This document shows positions 8,190-16,544 of a DNA stretch of 64,000 bases, piece by piece; position 1 is the first letter of the stretch, and each line of letters begins with the position of its first letter. The stretch covers positions 1 through 64,000 of the forward strand of contig CAYWSJ010000002.1 of the NCBI GenBank assembly GCA_964461045.1, read 5' to 3'. The notes below the pieces were generated by a model. It saw only the letters and a program-made list of their open reading frames with translations. It searched no databases and was not told where the DNA came from. The translations under genes and the position numbers were made by a program. Origin of the DNA: JAGXLC01 sp964461045 (lineage in GTDB: Bacteria > Bacteroidota > Bacteroidia > Bacteroidales > UBA12077).

Positions 8190-10157
8190 TTATCGGTGGA
8201 TTACGAATTTTCCTTGTTTTGCTGCTTTTTTGTTGACAAGGATGTTATAAAAGTATATTCCTGGCTTAAGATCTTCCAGTTTTATGGTTGTTCTCAATTG
8301 TTCCAGTTTTGTTTTTTTGACAAACTTTCCAGTTGAACTGTACACAACTATATAGCCATCATAAATTTGTTTGTCAGTAAATTTAACAATAAGTTTATTT
8401 TGAACGAAGGTGGGATATACCTGTATATTTTGTCCTCTTGAAGATGTAATATCCAGTGTCGAGAGCTGTATCGTGTCAGAAGAAGAACAGGAATTTGAAT
8501 CAGTAACTTCTACCCAATATTTCCCCTGGCTTAATTCTGAGATAGCCTGTTGTGTTTCTCCGGTTGACCAGAGATAATTATAGGGTTCTGTACCTCCCTG
8601 AACCTGAGTATTTAGTTTGCCATTTTCCTGGTTTTCATCAGGGTGTTCAATGACTTCAATAGTTACATTTAAAGGTTCTGGTTCAGTTAGTTGCACGCTA
8701 TCGGTAACCTGGTAAATGCTATCCCCTGTAACTGTCAGATAATAAGTGCCTGCCCCCAGGTTATTAATTAAAGAAGTTGTGGCTCCAGTTGACCATGAAT
8801 ACGAATAAGGTTTTATACCCCCTTCTGCCTGTGCTTCAATTGAGCCGTCCTGCATCCCATAACAACTAACAGGGTCAGTTATGAAGGATATGGTTATACT
8901 ATCGATTTTTACTCCTACACGAAACGTATCAAGTGCAATGCATCCATTGGCATCAGTTATTGATACATTGTATTTTCCATAATTTAAGTTTTCATTTATT
9001 GCAGATTCTGCACCATTTGACCAGCTGTAAGAGTAAGGAGAAGTACCTCCTGAAACATCTAATGCTATTGATCCGTCTGGTGTTATTGAATCACTTGCAG
9101 GTGTAATGGTTGCATCGATAGTGATTGCTTCAGGTTCAGTAATTGTAAAATTTTTTGTTTTAGTTAATCCGTAATCATCGGTTACGGTTACGCTGTAATT
9201 TCCTGCTTCCAGATTCTCAATTATTGAGTCATTCGAGCCTGTATTCCACTGGTAATAATAGGGGCCTATTCCGCCAGCAGGACTTACAGATATCCAGCCA
9301 TTGGAGTCCCCGTGACACAGTATGTTTTGTTTTTCATAATTAAGATTGAGGAAAGAAGGGTAGGGGAAAGTAATTTTTTTTATTTTGTTTGTGCTGTCTA
9401 CTTCACATGAAATTACAGGAATCCCTGATTCTTTAGCCATCCAGTTGTACAAATAACTTGTATCTCTGCTGGTTGTATCATAAGCGGTCCAAAGACCAAA
9501 ATAAATATCATGAACTTCAAAATTATGAACTACGGAAATGGTGGTTTTAAATTCTCTTAATGTTTCAACAGTATCGGTTAGAGAAGCAAGAGGTCCAAAT
9601 GTATCAATTAAACTGGTTGTGTAAATTGAAAGATCGAACCTGACCGAATCAATTCCCTCCATTTCATTGTAAGGCAGCGTAATGTTCTGTTTTTCTGCTG
9701 TATCTGAAAAAGAATCCTGGTAATTTGAGGGAAATTCAGCCAGTGTCAGGTTATTATCCAGGTTAATGTTTACGGGCCCTCGTTGAACAGATTGCAGATC
9801 GGAACTGTGGTAGCCTGTAACTTCAAAATAATCTTGTGTGGATATTAAGTAAGCAATATTATCAGGATTGTTTTTTTCTGCCAGGTTGGATTGAGGAAAA
9901 GAGGATGCATAATTTGTTTCTGAAGGATCAATAAATCTCGTAGTATCAAATCCATCTGCTTCTGGTGAGCTGAAATTCCAGAGATCATTTTCCTGGAAGT
10001 CATTGATATAAACTTGTTCTGAACTTCCAAAAGTATCCGTTACTGTAAGGAATGTATCTCCAAGTGCAGGAAAATCACTTTCATATATAGTAATTTGTCC
10101 TTTAGTACTTTGAATTACTGCTAATGTAAGAAACGTTAGTATAATAATTTTTTTCAT
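8190..10157 (-). CDS. T9SS-secreted SprB-repeat protein
   Basis: The 655-residue protein has a cleavable signal peptide (about residues 1-20, MKKIIILTFLTLAVIQ...). An unassigned N-terminal region spans about 21-270. Four SprB-like repeats follow (about 275-575), each with the pattern GG-x-x-PY-x-Y-x-W-S/N-T/N-G, then LxxGxYxVxVTDxxG. The C-terminal ~80 residues are a type A T9SS sorting domain (VYPTFVQNKLIVKF..., KPGIYFYNILVN..., ending KFVIHR). It should be exported by Sec, then moved to the cell surface or medium by the type IX system. SprB repeats occur in gliding adhesins and other large surface proteins; this one is too small to be SprB. Its ATG follows the sigma-54 regulator stop by 5 bases, and the AGGAGAT ribosome-binding site overlaps that stop, so the two genes are surely one operon. 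Confidence 0.85.
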   Translation of the reverse strand: MKKIIILTFLTLAVIQSTKGQITIYESDFPALGDTFLTVTDTFGSSEQVYINDFQENDLWNFSSPEADGFDTTRFIDPSETNYASSFPQSNLAEKNNPDNIAYLISTQDYFEVTGYHSSDLQSVQRGPVNINLDNNLTLAEFPSNYQDSFSDTAEKQNITLPYNEMEGIDSVRFDLSIYTTSLIDTFGPLASLTDTVETLREFKTTISVVHNFEVHDIYFGLWTAYDTTSRDTSYLYNWMAKESGIPVISCEVDSTNKIKKITFPYPSFLNLNYEKQNILCHGDSNGWISVSPAGGIGPYYYQWNTGSNDSIIENLEAGNYSVTVTDDYGLTKTKNFTITEPEAITIDATITPASDSITPDGSIALDVSGGTSPYSYSWSNGAESAINENLNYGKYNVSITDANGCIALDTFRVGVKIDSITISFITDPVSCYGMQDGSIEAQAEGGIKPYSYSWSTGATTSLINNLGAGTYYLTVTGDSIYQVTDSVQLTEPEPLNVTIEVIEHPDENQENGKLNTQVQGGTEPYNYLWSTGETQQAISELSQGKYWVEVTDSNSCSSSDTIQLSTLDITSSRGQNIQVYPTFVQNKLIVKFTDKQIYDGYIVVYSSTGKFVKKTKLEQLRTTIKLEDLKPGIYFYNILVNKKAAKQGKFVIHR

Positions 10158-10162
10158 ATCTC

Positions 10163-11254
10163 CTAAGAATCATTTTTAAGTTTATATCGATTGTATAATT
10201 GTTCTCTTTTTAAACCCAGGAATTTAGCAGTTTTGCTTTTGTTTCCGTCAAATTTTTCGAGTGCTTTTTTTACAATTTTCATCGTAAACGATTCAAGGTC
10301 GAAGGGCTTTTCTAACAGAGTTTGAATAATATCTTCCTGATTGCTTTGTTGATCAGGTAGTTTTTGCATTTGGGTGTAATATCTGTCAAGCTCATCTTTT
10401 TTCTGAAGGTGTTCATATTTGATGGACTCTCCATCAGCGAAGATCATAAGTTGTGTAATAAAATTTTTTAATTCTCGGATATTACCTGGCCAATTGTAAG
10501 AGTATAGTAGTTTCAAAACAAGGGGTTCTATATATTGAACTGATTTATTGAATTTTTGATTCAGCTCCTGGATAAAGAAGATAACCAAAGGAATGATTTC
10601 TTCTTTGCGCTTAACAAGTGGAGGAATATCGGCTTTAACTATGTTAAGCCGGTAATATAAGTCCTCTCTAAACTCTCCTTGTTCTACCATTTTTTCCATC
10701 TTCTTATTTGTTGCAAAGATGAGCCTTGATTGAACAGTTTGTTTTGTTTGACCTCCAATCTTGAAGTATTCTCCTGTTTCAAGTACGCGAAGGAGTTTTG
10801 ATTGTATATCGGCATTAATTTCTGAGATTTCATCCAGAAAGAGGGTGCCATTCTGCGATTGCTTAATATATCCTTCCCAGCCTTTTGGGTGAGCCCCGGT
10901 AAATGCTCCTTTAACATACCCAAACAGTTCAGATTCAAATAGTTCTTTGTTTATGTTGGAGCAATTTATTGCCACGTAAGGTCCATCCGACTGATCCACT
11001 TCATAATGCATAAATTCTGCTATCATTTCTTTGCCCACACCTGTGTCCCCAACAATAAGCAAGGGAATTGACGAAGATGCTTTCATTTTTTTCAAATGGT
11101 CAAGTATGCTCTTAATTTTTTTAGAAAAAACAGCATAATTCTTCATCTTTGAACTCTTAAAATGGTATAAGGGCTTTAGATGAATTTCATCAAGATCTAT
11201 TAATTCTTTATTGTCTTCTATATTAAGTATGTAAGAAAGGTCGAATGTATTCAT
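10163..11254 (-). CDS. Sigma-54-dependent transcriptional activator lacking a receiver
   Basis: This bacterial enhancer-binding protein has 363 residues. Residues 1-50 are a short N-terminal segment with no receiver, PAS or GAF domain. The AAA+ core (about 50-285) has Walker A GDTGVGKE and an intact sigma-54 contact loop GAFTGA, followed by the conserved GTLFLDEISE and the VLETGEYFKIGG block. The C-terminal Fis-type HTH is about 325-363 (DGNKSKTAKFLGLKREQLYNRYK). Without a sensory domain it would be controlled by its own level or by another protein, as PspF is by PspA. It lies directly upstream of, and is translationally close-coupled to, the SprB-repeat protein gene. Target promoters are unknown; I saw no convincing -24/-12 site immediately upstream. 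Confidence 0.9.
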   Translation of the reverse strand: MNTFDLSYILNIEDNKELIDLDEIHLKPLYHFKSSKMKNYAVFSKKIKSILDHLKKMKASSSIPLLIVGDTGVGKEMIAEFMHYEVDQSDGPYVAINCSNINKELFESELFGYVKGAFTGAHPKGWEGYIKQSQNGTLFLDEISEINADIQSKLLRVLETGEYFKIGGQTKQTVQSRLIFATNKKMEKMVEQGEFREDLYYRLNIVKADIPPLVKRKEEIIPLVIFFIQELNQKFNKSVQYIEPLVLKLLYSYNWPGNIRELKNFITQLMIFADGESIKYEHLQKKDELDRYYTQMQKLPDQQSNQEDIIQTLLEKPFDLESFTMKIVKKALEKFDGNKSKTAKFLGLKREQLYNRYKLKNDS

Positions 11255-11383
11255 AGCATGAATATTCTTCTAATTTACAAAGTATAAAAAAAAACAGAAG
11301 CAGCAAAATTTCAGCTCCATTAAATTTTTCATATCTTTTTCTTATTTTTATAAGCCTATTCATTTAATCCTAAAACATAAATC

Positions 11384-12901
11384 ATGAAAAAAATCAGATT
11401 CATTATCACCTTATTTTTTATTGGTGCTGTAACTTTTGCATATTCTCAGAGTTCAAAAAAAATATCAGAAACTATTGAGAAGGCATATGACAAATTTCAG
11501 CCATCAGGGCTTTCTGTTGTTATAGTAAAAGATGGAAAGATTGAATACATAAATTCATTTGGATACAAAATAAAACAGGAAAAACAAAAAGTTAAGAATA
11601 ATTCAATTTTTAATATTGCCTCCTGTTCAAAGGCTTTTACTGCTGCTGCAGTAGGTAAATTAGTAAGCGAAGAAAAATTAGCATGGGAAGACAAGGTGAT
11701 TGATTATATTCCTGAATTTCGTTTGAGCGATCCTTACATTACAAGTGAATTGACGATTGAAGATATCTTGTCACACCGTACCGGATTGTCAACTTTTACT
11801 GGAGATTTACTCTGGTATAGCACAAATTATACAAATGAAGAGATTATCCGTAGAATGCGTTACCTGCCCATTGAAAATGATTTTAGGGAAGATTACGGTT
11901 ACCAGAATAATATGTTTATGCTGGGAGGAGAAATTATTGAGAGAATAACGGGAAAAACCTGGTCAGAATATATTCAGGAAAATATTTTTGAACCTCTTGA
12001 TATGAAGAATACATACCCTTCAATTGATGAGATGACTCAGTTTGATAATCTGGCATACCCCCATATTGAAAACCAAAAGATTGAACCTTATGATTTTAAC
12101 GGATCCAAACCCGCCGGGGCGATCATGTCTAATGTAAAGGATTTGTCGCACTGGGTTATGATGCTGTTAAATTATGGTAATTATAATGACAAGGAGGTGC
12201 TTCCTAAATCTGTTGTTAGAAAATGTTTTGCTCCTCATACACAGTTAAGTGTTTCTGAGCAGAATGAGAAGATGGGAATACATTTCAGAGATTATGGCCT
12301 GGGTTGGAATATGTTTGATTATTCAGGGCAAAAAGTAATTGAGCATAATGGTGGAATGCCCGGGTATATAAGTAAAGTTACATTAGTGCCTGAAAAAAAA
12401 CTTGGATTTGCGATACTGAATAATGGAATGGGGATTTATGTAAATGAAGCTATAAAAACATTTATTCTTGAGCATTATTTGAAAGATGAAATTACCAGGA
12501 ATTGGAACGAAACCTTTATGAATTTTAAGAAACAGAGAGAAAAAAGATTGGAAAAGAGAAAAGAAAAGAGAATTGCTTCAAGAGTAAAGAATACTACTCC
12601 ATCTTTAAACAAAGAGGGATATGTTGGTACATACAAAGATAAAATGTATGGGAAAGCCCGGATTAAGATAATTGACGGGAACCTGAACCTTACTTTGCTA
12701 CCTGCAAAAGAAGTTTTTACAAGTCCAATGGAAAACTGGCATTATGATACATTTAAAATAGAATTTAACGATGCCTTTCTGCCTTTTGGACTGGTAACTT
12801 TCGATTTTAATCCGGCAGGAGAGGTGATTGGTTTTAAAATTGATTTACCAAGCAATGATTTCCATTTTAATAAACTGAACTTTGAAAAACTTCCCGGATA
12901 A
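11384..12901 (+). CDS. Secreted serine hydrolase, class C beta-lactamase fold
   Basis: The protein has a signal peptide (about residues 1-21, cleaved near YSQS) and a beta-lactamase/DD-peptidase-fold domain. Its catalytic motifs are visible: SxxK as Ser80-Cys-Ser-Lys83, YxN as Tyr173-Gln-Asn175, and the third-motif equivalent HNGG from His321. A C-terminal domain (about 400-505, VGTYKDKMYGKARIKI...) resembles the DUF3471 beta-barrel found in many such hydrolases, reached through a very basic linker (residues 384-405). Family members include esterases, D-aminopeptidases and penicillin-binding proteins. The motifs do not tell which, and a true beta-lactamase is unlikely with this tail. It is monocistronic. 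Confidence 0.85.
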   Translation: MKKIRFIITLFFIGAVTFAYSQSSKKISETIEKAYDKFQPSGLSVVIVKDGKIEYINSFGYKIKQEKQKVKNNSIFNIASCSKAFTAAAVGKLVSEEKLAWEDKVIDYIPEFRLSDPYITSELTIEDILSHRTGLSTFTGDLLWYSTNYTNEEIIRRMRYLPIENDFREDYGYQNNMFMLGGEIIERITGKTWSEYIQENIFEPLDMKNTYPSIDEMTQFDNLAYPHIENQKIEPYDFNGSKPAGAIMSNVKDLSHWVMMLLNYGNYNDKEVLPKSVVRKCFAPHTQLSVSEQNEKMGIHFRDYGLGWNMFDYSGQKVIEHNGGMPGYISKVTLVPEKKLGFAILNNGMGIYVNEAIKTFILEHYLKDEITRNWNETFMNFKKQREKRLEKRKEKRIASRVKNTTPSLNKEGYVGTYKDKMYGKARIKIIDGNLNLTLLPAKEVFTSPMENWHYDTFKIEFNDAFLPFGLVTFDFNPAGEVIGFKIDLPSNDFHFNKLNFEKLPG

Positions 12902-12928
12902 ATTAAAGGAATTAGGGATTGGTTTTTT

Positions 12929-12936
12929 TATATTTG
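12929..12936 (+). promoter_or_regulatory. Candidate -7 element for the citrate lyase operon
   Basis: TATATTTG is a perfect match to the Bacteroidetes -7 consensus TAnnTTTG. It is placed 28 bases before the citDE ATG in a short AT-rich intergenic. No clear TTTG -33 element is present at the right distance, so the promoter may be weak or activator-dependent. Confidence 0.4.
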
Positions 12937-12964
12937 AAAAAAGTTCAAAAAAAAAATAAAATAT

Positions 12965-14188
12965 ATGAGTAAGAAAATTGCTTACGCAGGAAATAAAGGA
13001 AGTAAAATCCGATCCGACTGTTTTGTTACTTTAGAATTAAAAGACTCAGGCGGACTTTCAATCGATATTCAAAGTAAGGTAGATACCCTTTTTGGTAATA
13101 ATATCAGGGAATTGGTGAATAATGTTCTGTCGTTTTTTGATATTAAGAATGCCAGCCTTACTCTTGAAGATACCGGAGCAATCCCCCTTGTTCAGGCAGC
13201 CCGGTTAGAAGCAGCCATTAAGAAGCTGGTAGAAACTGACAAGGAGTATTTACTTCCTTTAATTGACGAAAATACTTATGCTTCAGAAAAAGAACAATTT
13301 AGATTTTCCCGCTTATATTTACCCGGCAATACGCCTAAAATGATGCTTAATGCTGGTATTCACGAACCCAATGGAGTAATACTTGATCTGGAAGATTCTG
13401 TGGCACCAGACAGAAAACATGAAGCAAGATACCTGGTAAGAAATGTGTTGCGGGGAGTTAATTTTTATGGAGCCGAAAGAATGGTAAGGATCAATCAGTT
13501 TCCTAAAGGACTGGAAGATCTTAAATATGTTGTACCGCATAATGTTCATGTAATTTTAATTCCAAAATGTGAAGGAGAAGATCATATTCAGAAAGTAGAA
13601 GAGGAGATTAATAAAATAAGGCAAGAAAGGGGAATTAAAAATGAAGTTTTCTTTATGCCTATTATTGAGAGTGCACTTGGCGTGGAGAAGGCATTTGAAA
13701 TAGCTTCTGCCTCAAAAAATGTTGTTGCCCTGGCTATTGGTTTGGAGGATTATACTGCTGATATTGGGGCCCAGAGAACCAACAAGGCTGTCGAATCTTT
13801 TTACGCAAGAACACGTCTGATTAATGCTTGTAAAGCGGCCAGAATTCAGGCTATTGACTCTGTCTTTTCTGATGTCGGTGATGAACAGGGTTTGAGAGAT
13901 ACTATAAAAGAAAGCAAATCTCTTGGCTTCGAAGGTATGGGTTGTATTCACCCCCGTCAGATTAAAGTAATTCATGAAAGTTTTGCTCCTGAAAGTGAGG
14001 AGTTAGAAAAAGCCAAGAAAATTGTTGATGCATTCTATGAAGCGGAAGAAAAGGGACTTGGAGTTGTTTCTCTTGGTAGCAAAATGATTGACCCGCCGGT
14101 AGTAAAGAGAGCAAAACGAAATATTGACCTGGCTGTTGATCTGGGAATAATTTCTGAAAACTGGCGGGAAGAGATGAAAGAGGAGTAA
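12965..14188 (+). CDS. citE: Citrate lyase CitD-CitE fusion (acyl carrier + beta subunit)
   Basis: Residues 1-95 align by eye with CitD, the citrate lyase acyl carrier protein (AGNKGSKIRSDCFVTLEL..., FGNNIRELVNNVL..., LTLEDTGAIPLVQAARLEAA). Residues 105-400 are a CitE/HpcH-HpaI type lyase with RLYLPGNTPKMM, GVILDLEDSVAPDRK, a conserved VRINQF region, IGLEDYTADIG and GCIHPRQI. CitE cleaves citryl-ACP to oxaloacetate and acetyl-ACP. CitD normally carries the phosphoribosyl-dephospho-CoA arm on Ser14. In my alignment that position is Arg16, next to Ser17 (SD conserved). The fusion and citF 50 bp downstream give all three lyase functions in two genes. No citC, citX, citG or citrate transporter is present here. 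Confidence 0.88.
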   Translation: MSKKIAYAGNKGSKIRSDCFVTLELKDSGGLSIDIQSKVDTLFGNNIRELVNNVLSFFDIKNASLTLEDTGAIPLVQAARLEAAIKKLVETDKEYLLPLIDENTYASEKEQFRFSRLYLPGNTPKMMLNAGIHEPNGVILDLEDSVAPDRKHEARYLVRNVLRGVNFYGAERMVRINQFPKGLEDLKYVVPHNVHVILIPKCEGEDHIQKVEEEINKIRQERGIKNEVFFMPIIESALGVEKAFEIASASKNVVALAIGLEDYTADIGAQRTNKAVESFYARTRLINACKAARIQAIDSVFSDVGDEQGLRDTIKESKSLGFEGMGCIHPRQIKVIHESFAPESEELEKAKKIVDAFYEAEEKGLGVVSLGSKMIDPPVVKRAKRNIDLAVDLGIISENWREEMKEE

Positions 14189-14238
14189 ATATGAAATTAG
14201 TTTAATCATAAACAATAACAGGTAAAATAATACAATAT

Positions 14239-15804
14239 ATGGGACAACCTTATAAAAATTTAACAAAGAATGCAGCAGGGCGGATGATTCCCGATAAAAT
14301 TAACGGTGAAGAAGTAATTCCTTTTAAAGGAGTTGGAAAACATAAGCCGGAAGGAAGGAAGCATGCACCAAAGATAAGATCGTATGCCGATTATCCATCT
14401 AATGGAGATAAGCGTGTCGAATCACTTAAAGAAGCATTAAAAAAAGCAGGCATTAAGGATGGAATGACTATATCAACTCATCATCATTTCAGGAACGGAG
14501 ATCTTCTGGCAAATATGGTTTTTGATGCTGCTCATGAATTAGGTATAAAAAACCTGCGTTGGTTTCCATCAGCATCATTTCCCTGTCATGAGCACTTGCT
14601 GCAATACCTGGAAGATGGAACCATTCATCATATTGAAGGAAGTATGAACGGGCCCCTGGGAAAGTTCACCTCGGAAGGAAACATGAAAGGAACAGGAATT
14701 CTGCGGTCGCATGGAGGAAGATACCAGGCTGTGCAAGATGGGGAGGTTCAGATCGATATTGCTGTAATTGGAGCTGGTTGTGCTGATTCGTTTGGCAATG
14801 CAAATGGATTATACGGCCAATCTGCCACAGGTTTATTGGGTTTTGCCCTGGCTGATTCACAATACGCTGATAAAGTTATTGTTGCTACTGATAATATGGT
14901 AGATTTTCCATGTATTCCCTGGCAGATCCAGGGTAATTATGTGGATTATACTGTAGAGCTGGGAAAAATAGGAATTCCTGAGAAAATAATATCAGGTACA
15001 ACCCGGATAACTAAAAGTCCTGATCGATTGCTTCTTGCAGAATTGACTGCAGATTTTTGCGAAGAAACCGGTATTCTCAGAGATGGTTTTTCCTTTCAGT
15101 CAGGGGCAGGAGGAACTTCTCTGGCTGTAGGAGAATTTTTTGCTAAAAAAATGAAAGAGAAAAATATAAAGGCAAGGTTTGCCCGGGGAGGAAGTAATAA
15201 GTACCTCGTAAAAATGCTGGAGGATGGCCTTGTTGATTATATTCTTGATGGACAAACTTTTGATTTGGAGGGAGTACGTTCGATGAGAGACAATCCTGCT
15301 CATGTATGGACAAGTCCATTTACCAGCTATAACTACCACGGCAAAGGAAACTTTGCGGGAATGGTAGATGTGGTTGTTCTGGGAGCTACTGAAGTGGATG
15401 TAAACTTTAATGCCAATGTAGCTACTCACTCTGATGGTTATTTGTTACATGGAATTGGTGGATGGCAGAACTGCTTGTTTTCAAAAAATGTTATTTTACC
15501 TATTCCACTATTCAGAGATCGTATACCTGTGATTACCGATGAGGTTACAACAATTTGTGGACCAGGTGAGTTGATTGATGTTATCGTTACCGAACGTGGT
15601 ATTGCAGTTAATCCAAAAAGAACAGATTTACTGGAGAAATTAAAAGGATCAAGATTGCCAATAAAAACTATTGAGGAATTAAAGGAGGAAGCGGAAAGAA
15701 TATGCGGTAAACCTGAAAAGCCTGAACTGGATGATGAAATTATTGCTGCCATTAAATGGGTAGATGGTACAATTATTGACGTTGTGAGAAAAGTTAAAAA
15801 ATAA
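14239..15804 (+). CDS. citF: Citrate lyase alpha subunit (citrate:acetyl-ACP transferase)
   Basis: CitF exchanges the acetyl group on the acyl carrier domain for citrate, giving citryl-ACP for the beta subunit. The 521-residue protein is full length. It shows the N-terminal NAAGRMIPDKINGEEVIPFKG, the block TISTHHHFRNGD, the CoA-transferase-like regions IGAGCADSFGNANGLYGQS and FSFQSGAGGTSLAVGEFF, and ITDEVTTICGPGELIDVIVTERGIAVNP. It follows the CitD-CitE fusion gene by 50 bp and precedes rubredoxin by 30 bp on the same strand, then a strong terminator, so the three probably form one operon. In anaerobes citrate lyase feeds oxaloacetate to fermentation or to reductive pathways. Confidence 0.95.
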   Translation: MGQPYKNLTKNAAGRMIPDKINGEEVIPFKGVGKHKPEGRKHAPKIRSYADYPSNGDKRVESLKEALKKAGIKDGMTISTHHHFRNGDLLANMVFDAAHELGIKNLRWFPSASFPCHEHLLQYLEDGTIHHIEGSMNGPLGKFTSEGNMKGTGILRSHGGRYQAVQDGEVQIDIAVIGAGCADSFGNANGLYGQSATGLLGFALADSQYADKVIVATDNMVDFPCIPWQIQGNYVDYTVELGKIGIPEKIISGTTRITKSPDRLLLAELTADFCEETGILRDGFSFQSGAGGTSLAVGEFFAKKMKEKNIKARFARGGSNKYLVKMLEDGLVDYILDGQTFDLEGVRSMRDNPAHVWTSPFTSYNYHGKGNFAGMVDVVVLGATEVDVNFNANVATHSDGYLLHGIGGWQNCLFSKNVILPIPLFRDRIPVITDEVTTICGPGELIDVIVTERGIAVNPKRTDLLEKLKGSRLPIKTIEELKEEAERICGKPEKPELDDEIIAAIKWVDGTIIDVVRKVKK

Positions 15805-15834
15805 ATTTTGTTGAACTATTAATCTTATATTACA

Positions 15835-15996
15835 ATGAAGAAGTATAAATGTACAGTATGTGGTCATGTGTATGACCCTAAAGAAGGTGATCCTAAAGGG
15901 GGAATCGAACCCGGAACTGAATTCGAACATGTCCCTAATGACTGGACCTGTCCGGTATGTGGAGTAAGTAAAGGAGAATACAAACCTATTGATTAA
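15835..15996 (+). CDS. Rubredoxin
   Basis: A 53-residue protein (MKKYKCTVCGHVYDP... to ...GEYKPID) with the two CxxCG knuckles of rubredoxin, Cys6/Cys9 and Cys39/Cys42, which bind one iron. The conserved aromatic and PxDW-type core (VPNDWTCPVCGV) is intact. Rubredoxins carry single electrons in the cytoplasm, often to oxygen- or peroxide-detoxifying enzymes of anaerobes. The gene starts 30 bp after citF and ends before a strong terminator, so it is probably cotranscribed with citrate lyase. Why it would be is unknown; no rubrerythrin or flavodiiron protein is in the window. Confidence 0.95.
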   Translation: MKKYKCTVCGHVYDPKEGDPKGGIEPGTEFEHVPNDWTCPVCGVSKGEYKPID

Positions 15997-16013
15997 AGGT
16001 TTCTTATTAAAAA

Positions 16014-16050
16014 TTAACCCGGAGATTGCTTCAATCTCCGGGTTAATTTT
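16014..16050. terminator. Bidirectional terminator between rubredoxin and ridA
   Basis: A near-perfect 15-bp inverted repeat (TTAACCCGGAGATTG and CAATCTCCGGGTTAA) around a 3-base loop (16014-16046), with A-rich sequence on the left and a T-run on the right. It lies between convergent genes. Confidence 0.9.
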
Positions 16051-16082
16051 TTAATCTCAAAATTCAATTATCGTCAGTTGTA

Positions 16083-16457
16083 TTATTTCACTGCGATGGT
16101 TTCAATTTCAATTTTAGCTCCTTTGGGTAAATTTGCTACCTCAAATGCAGACCTGGCTGGAGGATCTTCTTTATAATAATTGCCATATATTTCATTCATT
16201 TTTTGAAAGTCTTTGATATCAGCCAAAAAAATAGTTGATTTTACTACCTGGTTATAGTTGTATCCTGCTTCTTTCAGAATAATTCCTATATTTTTCATAA
16301 CCTGTTCGGCCTGATCCGAAATACTTTCAGGCATTTCTTGGGTCTCCACATTTATGGGTAGTTGACCGGAAATGTACAACGTATCATTAATCTCCACTGC
16401 CTGGCTATATGGTCCAATAGCCGCGGGAGCTTTGTCTGTTTTAATAATTCGTTTCAT
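16083..16457 (-). CDS. ridA: RidA family reactive enamine/imine deaminase
   Basis: RidA hydrolyses reactive 2-aminoacrylate and related enamine/imine intermediates released by PLP enzymes, protecting other PLP enzymes from inactivation. The 124-residue protein has the family signatures AIGPYSQAVEINDTLYISGQLPI, the middle segment VVKSTIFLADIKDF, and the C-terminal PARSAFEVANLPKGAKIEIETIA, which includes the conserved arginine that contacts the substrate carboxylate. It is read as a single gene, with terminators on both sides. Confidence 0.94.
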   Translation of the reverse strand: MKRIIKTDKAPAAIGPYSQAVEINDTLYISGQLPINVETQEMPESISDQAEQVMKNIGIILKEAGYNYNQVVKSTIFLADIKDFQKMNEIYGNYYKEDPPARSAFEVANLPKGAKIEIETIAVK

Positions 16458-16505
16458 AGGTTAATATTTTGGGGTTTTAGGTAAAATTTACAAGAAAGAT
16501 AATAA

Positions 16506-16538
16506 AAAAAAGCATCCGATTTATGTTGGATGCTTTTT
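16506..16538 (-). terminator. Terminator downstream of M13 peptidase gene
   Basis: The inverted repeat AAAAAGCATCC / GGATGCTTTTT has an 11-base loop, and the A-run on the left gives a T-run on the minus-strand transcript. It separates the M13 peptidase gene from ridA. Confidence 0.82.
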
Positions 16539-16544
16539 ATATTT

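Noticed and set aside
10140..11400. Sigma-54 (-24/-12) promoter at the activator operon
   Set aside because: No GG-N10-GC site with good flanks was found upstream of the activator start on the minus strand.
11384..12901. Antibiotic-resistance beta-lactamase
   Set aside because: The catalytic motifs are shared by the whole serine-hydrolase family; the C-terminal DUF3471-like domain and the third motif HNGG point to an esterase or peptidase.
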